Assembly: GCA_023145535.1 (NCBI GenBank)
Contig: JAGLDQ010000254.1
Span: 1 to 7,790, forward strand
Reading direction: 5' to 3'
Source: Cocleimonas sp.
GTDB taxonomy: Bacteria; Pseudomonadota; Gammaproteobacteria; Thiotrichales; Thiotrichaceae
Length of the DNA: 7,790 nucleotides
Both the position numbers and the translations under genes were made by a program. The notes below the pieces were generated by a model that saw only the letters and a program-made list of their open reading frames with translations, was not told the DNA's origin and ran no database searches. Below, piece by piece: positions 1 to 5,379 of this stretch (position 1 is the first letter of the stretch; each line of letters begins with the position of its first letter).

Positions 1-266
1 TCTTTTTGAGCGGCTAATGCATCCTTAGAGCGTGTCCACACTTTCATGCCATCATTAACAGGCGTTGCACAAGCGGGCATTGGCTTCGGTGCATTTTCAA
101 CTTCAACCAAACACATACGGCAATTTGCCGCAATCGATAGTTTTTTGTGGTAACAAAAGCGAGGGATATGAATACCCGCATCATCGGCTACTTCAATCAG
201 CATTGCGTCAGGCTTAACCTCAAGCTTATTAGCATTGATTTCGATTGTGATTAACGTTTCACTCAT
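1..266 (-). CDS. nuoG: NADH-quinone oxidoreductase subunit G, N-terminal part (cut by window edge)
   Basis: This is the large Fe-S subunit of the peripheral arm of respiratory complex I, which passes electrons from NuoF/NuoE towards NuoB. Only the first 88 codons are visible; the family usually has about 700-900 residues, so most of the gene lies beyond the left edge. Translation gives an N-terminal [2Fe-2S] ferredoxin-like domain. Its four cysteines, C38, C49, C52 and C66, lie in the motifs PRFCYH, AANCRMCLVEVE and MPACATP, the classic ligands of cluster N1b. The ATG at 266 is preceded by AGGA (274-277) with 7 nt spacing, inside the end of nuoF. The gap to the nuoF stop is 4 nt, so the two are cotranscribed. 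The identification is firm; nothing can be said about the later 4Fe-4S and molybdopterin-like domains. Confidence 0.95.
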   Translation of the reverse strand, partial: MSETLITIEINANKLEVKPDAMLIEVADDAGIHIPRFCYHKKLSIAANCRMCLVEVENAPKPMPACATPVNDGMKVWTRSKDALAAQK

Positions 267-270
267 CTGA

Positions 271-1551
271 TTATCCTGACTTTACCATTGAGCAACCATG
301 CTCAACGTAATAAACGAATTCTTCTCTGAAGTGCTCTACAAAGCTCCACACCGGCATTGCTGATGCTTCGCCGAGTGCACAAATAGTTCGACCTTCAATT
401 TTATGGGCGATATTACTTAGATTATCAATATCTTCCAGCGTTCCTTTACCTTCAATGATGCGCGTTAAGATACGGTATAACCAACCCGTTCCCTCACGAC
501 AAGGCGTACATTGACCGCAGGACTCAGAGAAATAAAAGCGCGAAATACGGCGTAATAATTTGACCATATCGGTGGTTTCATCAATCACCATCACCGCCCC
601 TGAGCCAAGATAAGAACCTGCTTTTTGAATGGTGTCATAATCCATCGTTAACTTCATCGCAACATCAGCAGGCATCACAGGTACCGATGATCCACCTGGA
701 ATAATCGCTTTTAGTTTATTCCCATTTCGCATACCACCTGCTAGCGCTAATAGCTCACTAAAGGGCATGCCTAACGGGACTTCGAAGTTACCTGGATTAT
801 TTAAGTGCCCTGACATGGAAAATAGTTTTTCACCGCCAGAGTTTTCGACCCCTAAGTCTCTAAACCACTCGCCACCGTTACGTAAAATAACAGGGATAGA
901 GGATAAGGTTTCGGTATTATTAATCGTCGTTGGACGACCGTACAAACCAAAGCTAGCAGGAAAAGGGGGCTTAAAACGAGGCTGTCCTTTTTTACCTTCT
1001 AATGATTCTAGTAAAGCCGTTTCTTCGCCACAAACATAAGCGCCTGCACCTAATGAGCCATACAAATCAAAATCAATGCCTGTACTTTGAATATTTTTGC
1101 CTAAGTAACCTGCGTCATAGGCTTCTTTTACAGCGGCTTCAAAGCGGATCGATGGCTCATCCATAAATTCGCCACGCATATAGTTGTAGCCAACCGTTGC
1201 GCCAATGCAATAACCTGCTATCGCCATACCTTCGACTAAGGCATGTGGATTAAAACGCAAAATATCACGATCTTTACAAGTACCAGGCTCCGATTCATCG
1301 GAGTTACAAACAATATATTTTTGCCCTGGCATATTGCGAGGCATAAAGCTCCACTTTAAGCCTGTAGGGAACCCCGCACCGCCACGACCTCGCAAACCTG
1401 ATGTTTTAATAATATCGATGACATCATCAGGACTGGTTTCTTCTTTAATGATTTGTTGCCACATCTTATAACCACCCTCTTTCAGGTAGCTCTCTAAGGT
1501 ATGCGCATCATCACCGTATTTTTTTGTTATGAAGCAAACTTGATCAACCAT
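271..1551 (-). CDS. nuoF: NADH-quinone oxidoreductase subunit F (NADH/FMN-binding)
   Basis: This is the entry point of complex I: it binds NADH, takes the hydride onto FMN and passes electrons to a [4Fe-4S] cluster (N3). It has 426 residues, normal for the family. The nucleotide-binding glycine-rich loop GLRGRGGAGFPTGLKW is at about residues 52-67. FMN-contact motif NSDESEPGTCKDRD follows at 83-96. The strongly conserved GAGAYVCGEETALLESLEG lies at about 168-186. The cluster ligands are C345, C348 and C351 (ESCGQCTPCREGTG) with C391 (TICALGEASA). The ATG start has GGAG at 1560-1563 with 8 nt spacing; the nuoE stop codon lies within that spacer, so translation is probably coupled. The protein acts on the cytoplasmic side in a subcomplex with NuoE and NuoG. 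No anomaly was seen. Confidence 0.98.
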   Translation of the reverse strand: MVDQVCFITKKYGDDAHTLESYLKEGGYKMWQQIIKEETSPDDVIDIIKTSGLRGRGGAGFPTGLKWSFMPRNMPGQKYIVCNSDESEPGTCKDRDILRFNPHALVEGMAIAGYCIGATVGYNYMRGEFMDEPSIRFEAAVKEAYDAGYLGKNIQSTGIDFDLYGSLGAGAYVCGEETALLESLEGKKGQPRFKPPFPASFGLYGRPTTINNTETLSSIPVILRNGGEWFRDLGVENSGGEKLFSMSGHLNNPGNFEVPLGMPFSELLALAGGMRNGNKLKAIIPGGSSVPVMPADVAMKLTMDYDTIQKAGSYLGSGAVMVIDETTDMVKLLRRISRFYFSESCGQCTPCREGTGWLYRILTRIIEGKGTLEDIDNLSNIAHKIEGRTICALGEASAMPVWSFVEHFREEFVYYVEHGCSMVKSG

Positions 1552-1556
1552 CGCCC

Positions 1557-2105
1557 TTACTCCAACCCGTCCAGAATTTCATCCACTTTTTCAAGCGTCA
1601 GACCTTCGTAATAAACATGATTTACCTGCATCATCGGTGCACCACAACAAGCGGCTAAACATTCTTCTTCTATTTTAAAGAAGAACTTTTTGTCGGGTGT
1701 TGTTTCACCCATTTTAATGCCCAGCTTTGATTCAATATGGCTCACGATGTCATCGGAGCCATTTAACATGCAAGACACGTTGGTACACACAGAGATACTA
1801 TGTCGCCCTGCTGATTTCTCATCCAACTCAAACATGGAATAAAAACTAGCCACTTCATAAACCGCTATATTGGGTAAGCTAAGATACGCGGCGACGGCAT
1901 CCATTTTTTCTCGGGAGACATAATGATCTTCATGCATCACCGCACGCAAAGCGGCTAATAAGGCTGATTGCGCTTGCTCTTTAGGATAACGCGTTAACCA
2001 TGCGTCAATATCATCGCGCTCATGTTGCGTTAGTATGGCAGCCGCATCTTTTGATGCGCTTCTCATATCTTGTATTTTTACCGTTCCTACCGTGGTTTCA
2101 CTCAT
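1557..2105 (-). CDS. nuoE: NADH-quinone oxidoreductase subunit E (24 kDa, [2Fe-2S])
   Basis: This is the thioredoxin-fold [2Fe-2S] subunit that pairs with NuoF in the NADH dehydrogenase module of complex I and holds cluster N1a. Its 182 residues are close to the usual 160-180. The N-terminal helical part includes the conserved EVASFYSMF stretch (about 84-92). The cluster ligands are C107 and C112 (VCTNVSCML, C-x4-C) and C149 and C153 (EECLAACCGAP, C-x3-C); the extra C154 is common in the family. Its ATG overlaps the nuoD stop as ATGA (4 nt). A good ribosome site lies inside nuoD: GAGG at 2113-2116, 7 nt from the ATG. The first 13 or so residues are poorly conserved, so M14 is a possible alternative start, but the SD favours the one given. 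Confidence 0.97.
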   Translation of the reverse strand: MSETTVGTVKIQDMRSASKDAAAILTQHERDDIDAWLTRYPKEQAQSALLAALRAVMHEDHYVSREKMDAVAAYLSLPNIAVYEVASFYSMFELDEKSAGRHSISVCTNVSCMLNGSDDIVSHIESKLGIKMGETTPDKKFFFKIEEECLAACCGAPMMQVNHVYYEGLTLEKVDEILDGLE

Positions 2106-3355
2106 CGATCCACCTCACCGAAGACAATATCCATCGTTCCAATAATGGTGACAACATCTGCCAACATATGACCCTTCGTTAGCTCATCCATTGCTGACAT
2201 ATGAGCAAAACCTGGGGCGCGAATTTTTAAGCGATACGGTTTATTCGCACCATCTGAGACAATATAACAACCAAACTCACCTTTAGGATGTTCAATCGCG
2301 GCATAGGCTTCACCTTCTGGCAAACAATACCCTTCGGTAGCAATTTTAAAGTGATGAATCAATGCTTCCATATCAGACTTCATTGCGGTACGTGCAGGCA
2401 ATGACACCTTACTATCATCCACCGTTACAGGGCCTGGGTTTTTGTTAAGCCAGTCAACACATTGTTTGATGATTTTATTGGATTGGCGCATCTCTTCAAT
2501 ACGCACTAAATAGCGATCATAACTATCGCCGTTCGTCCCGACAGGAATGTCAAACTCCATTTTATCGTAGACTTCATACGGCTGTTTTTTACGCAAATCC
2601 CATTCAATACCAGAACCCCGTAGCATCGCACCTGTTAGCCCCAGTTGCAGGGCGCGTTCAGGTGAAACAATACCAATATCAACTAAGCGTTGTTTCCAAA
2701 TACGATTATCCGTTAACAGTGTTTCGTACTCATCCACATACTTGGGGAAGCGCTCGGTAAAGTTTTCAATGAAATCTAAAACTGACCCCCCACGGTTAAA
2801 ATTGAGTCGCTTGACATCAGCGGCACTATTCCAACGTGATTCTTCAAATAATGGCATAGTATCGGGCAAATCACGATACACGCCACCTGGACGATAATAG
2901 GTTGCATGCAACCGCGCACCTGATACGGCCTCATAGACATCCATTAAGTCTTCGCGCTCACGAAAGGCGTACAAAAACATCGTCATTGCACCAACATCTA
3001 ACGCATGTGCGCCAATCCATAACAGGTGATTAAGAATACGCGTAATTTCATCGAACATGACACGGATATACTGTGCGCGAATAGGCACTTCAATATCCAT
3101 CATTTTTTCGATTGCCATCACGTAAGCATGTTCATTACACATCATCGAGACATAATCGAGACGATCCATATAACCAATTGAATGGTTATAGATTTTACTT
3201 TCTGCTAGTTTTTCAGTGCCACGATGCAGCAGACCAATATGCGGATCAGCACGCTCAATGACTTCGCCATCCATTTCTAGCACAAGGCGTAATACACCAT
3301 GTGCGGCGGGATGGGCAGGACCAAAGTTTAAAGTAAAGTTGCGAATTTCAGGCAT
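2102..3355 (-). CDS. nuoD: NADH-quinone oxidoreductase subunit D (49 kDa, quinone site)
   Basis: This is the 49-kDa subunit of complex I, related to the large subunit of NiFe hydrogenases. With NuoB it forms the cavity where quinone is reduced. It has 417 residues, the standard length of the unfused subunit. The N terminus carries FGPAHPAAHGVLRL, followed by DPHIGLLHRGTEKLAE at about 37-52 and GYMDRLDYVSMMCNEHAY at 61-78. H19 and Y68 are 49 residues apart, the same spacing as the quinone-headgroup pair His38/Tyr87 known from Thermus Nqo4, so the site looks intact. The C terminus ends in the family signature TIIGTMDIVFGEVDR. GGAGG at 3366-3370 lies 10 nt before the ATG, and the start shares one base with the nuoC stop (TAATG), implying coupled translation. 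Confidence 0.98.
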   Translation of the reverse strand: MPEIRNFTLNFGPAHPAAHGVLRLVLEMDGEVIERADPHIGLLHRGTEKLAESKIYNHSIGYMDRLDYVSMMCNEHAYVMAIEKMMDIEVPIRAQYIRVMFDEITRILNHLLWIGAHALDVGAMTMFLYAFREREDLMDVYEAVSGARLHATYYRPGGVYRDLPDTMPLFEESRWNSAADVKRLNFNRGGSVLDFIENFTERFPKYVDEYETLLTDNRIWKQRLVDIGIVSPERALQLGLTGAMLRGSGIEWDLRKKQPYEVYDKMEFDIPVGTNGDSYDRYLVRIEEMRQSNKIIKQCVDWLNKNPGPVTVDDSKVSLPARTAMKSDMEALIHHFKIATEGYCLPEGEAYAAIEHPKGEFGCYIVSDGANKPYRLKIRAPGFAHMSAMDELTKGHMLADVVTIIGTMDIVFGEVDR

Positions 3356-4053
3356 TAATCATTCGCCTCCGACGCGGCTTCTGATGGGCGAATAACACGC
3401 GGGGTAACCACACGAGGTTCGATAGAAACCGGTTCATAAATAACACGCTTTAATTCATCGTCATAACGCATTTCAACCTGCCCTTCTAAGGGGAAATCTT
3501 TTCTAAAGGGGTGACCCACAAAACCATAGTCTGTCAAAATACGACGCAAATCAGGGTGATTTGTAAAGAGAATACCGTACAGGTCAAATGCCTCACGTTC
3601 AAACCAGTTTACACCATTCCATATATCGGTTAATGAGGCGACTGTTGGCATTTCATTGTCATCACAATAGACTTTAAGACGTAGACGCTTATTGTTTTTC
3701 ACTGACAACAAATGTATCACTACCGCAAAACGTTTGCCATCAAAACTATCCGTTGCAGACTGCTGATCGAAATCAAACAAATCATCACTTTGGCGCTTAA
3801 CACCACGACTAAAACTAGACCCTTCGGCATCCCATTCTGAATCCCCGTAAGTTAGATAATCAACCCCACAAAGATCAATTAAAATTTCAAAATCATGCGT
3901 ATCACGTAACGCCGTTGCTACACTGAGAAGATCATTCGGTGCAACTTCAATAGTCAATTCTTTAAAGGCAATTTTCGAAGATTGCACTGCATCACCTAGC
4001 GCATCCTCTAATGTCGTTTGCAGGGTTTGCAAACCAGAAGCTGTATTACTCAT
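3355..4053 (-). CDS. nuoC: NADH-quinone oxidoreductase subunit C (30 kDa)
   Basis: This is the 30-kDa subunit of the complex I connecting module, which binds no cofactor and packs against NuoD. It has 232 residues. The family signature is clear: WFEREAFDLYGILFTNHPDLRRIL (about 150-173) followed by GHPFRKDFPLEG (180-191) and a C-terminal RYDDELKRVIYEPV segment. Between the strand near DYLTYG (65-70) and RFAVVIHLLS (108-117) lies a longer loop. Its SRGVKR part is typical of beta- and gammaproteobacterial NuoC; the acidic, Asp/Ser/Gln-rich stretch after it looks extended. The gene is separate from nuoD, unlike in E. coli. The ATG directly abuts the nuoB stop, with AAGGTGG at 4062-4068 spaced by 8 nt. 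Confidence 0.97.
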   Translation of the reverse strand: MSNTASGLQTLQTTLEDALGDAVQSSKIAFKELTIEVAPNDLLSVATALRDTHDFEILIDLCGVDYLTYGDSEWDAEGSSFSRGVKRQSDDLFDFDQQSATDSFDGKRFAVVIHLLSVKNNKRLRLKVYCDDNEMPTVASLTDIWNGVNWFEREAFDLYGILFTNHPDLRRILTDYGFVGHPFRKDFPLEGQVEMRYDDELKRVIYEPVSIEPRVVTPRVIRPSEAASEAND

Positions 4054-4548
4054 TTAAGCTTCCACCTTCCGCGCAAAGTGATTGGTACGCTTTATTTTAT
4101 TCTGCAATTGAATTAAACCATAAAGCAATGCTTCTGCCGTTGGTGGACAACCTGGAATATAGACATCAACAGGAATAACGCGGTCACAACCACGAACCAC
4201 CGCATAAGAATAGTGATAATAACCCCCACCATTCGCACAAGAACCCATTGACACGACCCAACGTGGCTCTGCCATTTGGTCATAGACCTTGCGTAATGCC
4301 GGTGCCATTTTATTGGTCAACGTCCCTGCAACAATAATCAAATCAGATTGACGCGGGCTTGGACGGAATAGGATGCCAAAGCGATCCATATCATACCGCG
4401 ACGCACCTGCTTGCATCATCTCAACCGCACAACAGGCCAAACCAAACGTCATTGGCCAAAGCGAGCCAGTACGCGCCCAGTTAATCACTTTATCCGCAGA
4501 GGTGGCTAAGAATCCAGACTCCTGAAGTCCTTTACTTTCTACTCCCAC
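4054..4548 (-). CDS. nuoB: NADH-quinone oxidoreductase subunit B (PSST, cluster N2)
   Basis: This subunit holds the terminal [4Fe-4S] cluster N2, which hands electrons to quinone at the NuoB/NuoD interface. From the start chosen here it has 164 residues, close to the usual 158-165. The cluster ligands are C39 and C40 (FGLACCAVEMM), C104 (SMGSCANGGGYY) and C134 (IPGCPPTAEAL). The open frame continues upstream to a GTG at 4569, which would add seven residues. I chose the GTG at 4548 because AAGGAG (4556-4561) sits 7 nt before it, and because the resulting N terminus (MGVESKG...SGFLATSADKVINWARTGSLW) resembles the usual MG-E-G start of this family. With this start the gene overlaps nuoA by 10 nt. 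The last codon abuts the nuoC ATG. Confidence 0.96.
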   Translation of the reverse strand: MGVESKGLQESGFLATSADKVINWARTGSLWPMTFGLACCAVEMMQAGASRYDMDRFGILFRPSPRQSDLIIVAGTLTNKMAPALRKVYDQMAEPRWVVSMGSCANGGGYYHYSYAVVRGCDRVIPVDVYIPGCPPTAEALLYGLIQLQNKIKRTNHFARKVEA

Positions 4549-4901
4549 TCTAATGCTCCTTTTTTCCACTCATAGATAAATCCAATAATAAGAATCCCCA
4601 AAAAGATAGCCATTGAGATCAAACCGAACAGTCCAATTTTATCCAGTACAATAGCCCAAGGGAAAAGAAAGGCGATTTCCAGATCGAAGATAATAAAGAG
4701 AATGGCAACGAGATAGTAACGTACATCAAACTTCATACGTGCATCATCAAATGCTTCAAAGCCACATTCAAACGGGGAATTTTTCGCCTCATCAGGATTA
4801 CTCTTACCTAATAAAGCGCCTAAAATCAGCAAGACCATTGCAAGTCCAAAACCGACTCCTAGAAAGATAAGGATAGGCAAATATGCTGCTAACATTGTCA
4901 T
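4539..4901 (-). CDS. nuoA: NADH-quinone oxidoreductase subunit A (membrane subunit)
   Basis: This is the small membrane subunit of complex I at the joint between the peripheral and membrane arms. It has 120 residues, normal for the family. Three hydrophobic helices are visible at about 5-31, 62-86 and 89-110. The loop after helix 1 carries the conserved SPFECGFEAFDDARMKFDVRYY (42-63), including C46, which lies in the loop near the quinone site in known structures. Helix 2 contains the buried acidic residues D73 and E75 (IFDLEIAFLFPW). The chosen ATG at 4901 has a weaker AGGTGG at 4912-4917, about 10 nt upstream; the ATG two codons in is a possible alternative. It is the first gene of the nuo operon, with 477 nt of non-coding sequence ahead of it. 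Confidence 0.97.
   Translation of the reverse strand: MTMLAAYLPILIFLGVGFGLAMVLLILGALLGKSNPDEAKNSPFECGFEAFDDARMKFDVRYYLVAILFIIFDLEIAFLFPWAIVLDKIGLFGLISMAIFLGILIIGFIYEWKKGALEWE
4556..4561 (-). promoter_or_regulatory. Shine-Dalgarno of nuoB that decides its start
   Basis: The minus strand reads AAGGAG followed by seven bases and GTG. This near-perfect anti-16S match lies inside the 3' end of nuoA and is ideally spaced for the GTG at 4548. The upstream GTG at 4567-4569 has no comparable purine-rich site ahead of it. Confidence 0.8.
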
Positions 4902-4911
4902 GTTTGTTCAA

Positions 4912-4917
4912 CCACCT
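4912..4917 (-). promoter_or_regulatory. Probable ribosome binding site of nuoA
   Basis: AGGTGG on the minus strand lies 10 nt before the ATG at 4901 and 16 nt before the second in-frame ATG. The spacing is slightly long for either start, but this is the only SD-like purine run in the immediate leader. Confidence 0.55.
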
Positions 4918-4930
4918 AGATATGATGAAT

Positions 4931-4990
4931 ACGATCTTATTATGAAAAAAAGCAAACCCAAATGCTATATCACTAAAGCAGTAAGATCGT
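4931..4990. repeat. Inverted repeat with 9-bp perfect arms in the nuoA leader
   Basis: ACGATCTTA at 4931-4939 is the exact reverse complement of TAAGATCGT at 4982-4990, with 42 nt between the arms. In a nuo mRNA starting further upstream, the arms could pair into a long-loop stem ending 13 nt before the nuoA SD. As DNA it could be a split operator. The arms do not extend further, and a 9-bp match in a 478-nt AT-rich region can arise by chance, so its function is uncertain. Confidence 0.4.
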
Positions 4991-5144
4991 TGTTATAAAT
5001 CTTTTGTCTTATGAATTACCGTTCATTAAATACACAGCCCCAAGAGCAATTCATTCAACAGACAATTATTTTGTGGAACTGAATATACACTTAATCCTAT
5101 CCACACCTCAAGGCTGAACAGGCATATTTATTATCTTTTTTTAG

Positions 5145-5174
5145 TTGACAAAACTAATTTTGAATAAAAATAAT
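5145..5174 (+). promoter_or_regulatory. Weak candidate promoter facing away from nuoA
   Basis: The plus strand has a perfect -35 TTGACA (5145-5150), an 18-nt spacer and AATAAT (5169-5174, five of six to TATAAT). No plus-strand gene follows, so a transcript would run antisense to the end of the hydrolase gene. In AT-rich DNA such matches are common; this is listed only as a possibility. The -35 also overlaps a small 6-bp palindrome (5141-5157). Confidence 0.2.
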
Positions 5175-5251
5175 TGACTATCTTTTACACTTCAAGCCAT
5201 ACCAACAAACCAACCATAACCTCTAAGCAGATGATAAACAATGCATTAATA

Positions 5252-5280
5252 AATATAGCTAATCAGTAATCATTTGTAAA
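5252..5280 (-). promoter_or_regulatory. Candidate sigma-70 promoter for the nuo operon
   Basis: On the minus strand, TTTACA (5275-5280, five of six to TTGACA) is followed by a 17-nt spacer and TATATT (5252-5257, five of six to TATAAT). Transcription would begin near 5245 and give a leader of about 345 nt before nuoA. It lies just after the candidate terminator of the upstream unit, where an operon promoter would be expected. It is the best-spaced two-box match I found on this strand in the spacer. Confidence 0.4.
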
Positions 5281-5288
5281 ATTAATCA

Positions 5289-5315
5289 CAAAATTCTCGC
5301 TCATTAAAATAAGCG
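5289..5315 (-). terminator. Possible weak Rho-independent terminator after the hydrolase gene
   Basis: On the minus strand a stem CGCTTAT / ATGAGCG (seven pairs including one G-U) closes a 4-nt TTTA loop at 5298-5315. It is followed by AGAATTTTG, a short and interrupted T tract. It lies 65 nt beyond the hydrolase stop and just before the best nuo promoter candidate. The stem is short and the T run poor, so termination may be partial or absent. Confidence 0.35.
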
Positions 5316-5342
5316 TCCAGTCAAACCACTCACTATCTATCC

Positions 5343-5371
5343 ATTATAAACGTCAAATTTATGACCTTAAA
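5343..5371 (-). promoter_or_regulatory. Second, weaker candidate promoter towards nuoA
   Basis: The minus strand contains a perfect TATAAT (5343-5348), but 17 nt upstream only TTTAAG (5366-5371), three of six to the -35 consensus. It lies close to the hydrolase stop and before the candidate hairpin terminator, so a transcript from it would first cross that hairpin. Confidence 0.25.
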
Positions 5372-5379
5372 CGCACCAA

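Larger units (their letters stand above)
4902..5379. other. AT-rich intergenic region upstream of the nuo operon
   Basis: These 478 nt separate the hydrolase stop codon from the nuoA start. I found no convincing reading frame, tRNA or rRNA on either strand. The base composition is visibly richer in A and T than the flanking genes. The region holds a weak hairpin terminator (near 5298-5315), candidate promoters towards nuoA, one candidate promoter on the opposite strand and an inverted repeat at 4931-4990. The tpiA-secG-tRNA-Leu block that precedes nuoA in many gammaproteobacteria is absent here. Confidence 0.85.

Noticed and set aside
767..1039. Plus-strand open frame of 90 codons
   Set aside because: It lies wholly inside nuoF on the opposite strand, whose product is conserved throughout, and its translation resembles no known protein.
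2000..2182. Plus-strand open frame across the nuoD/nuoE junction
   Set aside because: It is antisense to two well-supported conserved genes and has no recognisable product.
5141..5157. TTAGTT/AACTAA hairpin followed by TTTT on the plus strand
   Set aside because: The six-pair stem is nearly all A-T and no plus-strand gene ends there, so it is unlikely to be a terminator.
4902..5379. Possible tRNA, CRISPR array or insertion-sequence remnant in the spacer
   Set aside because: I saw no tRNA cloverleaf motifs, no regularly spaced direct repeats and no terminal inverted repeats with target duplications.
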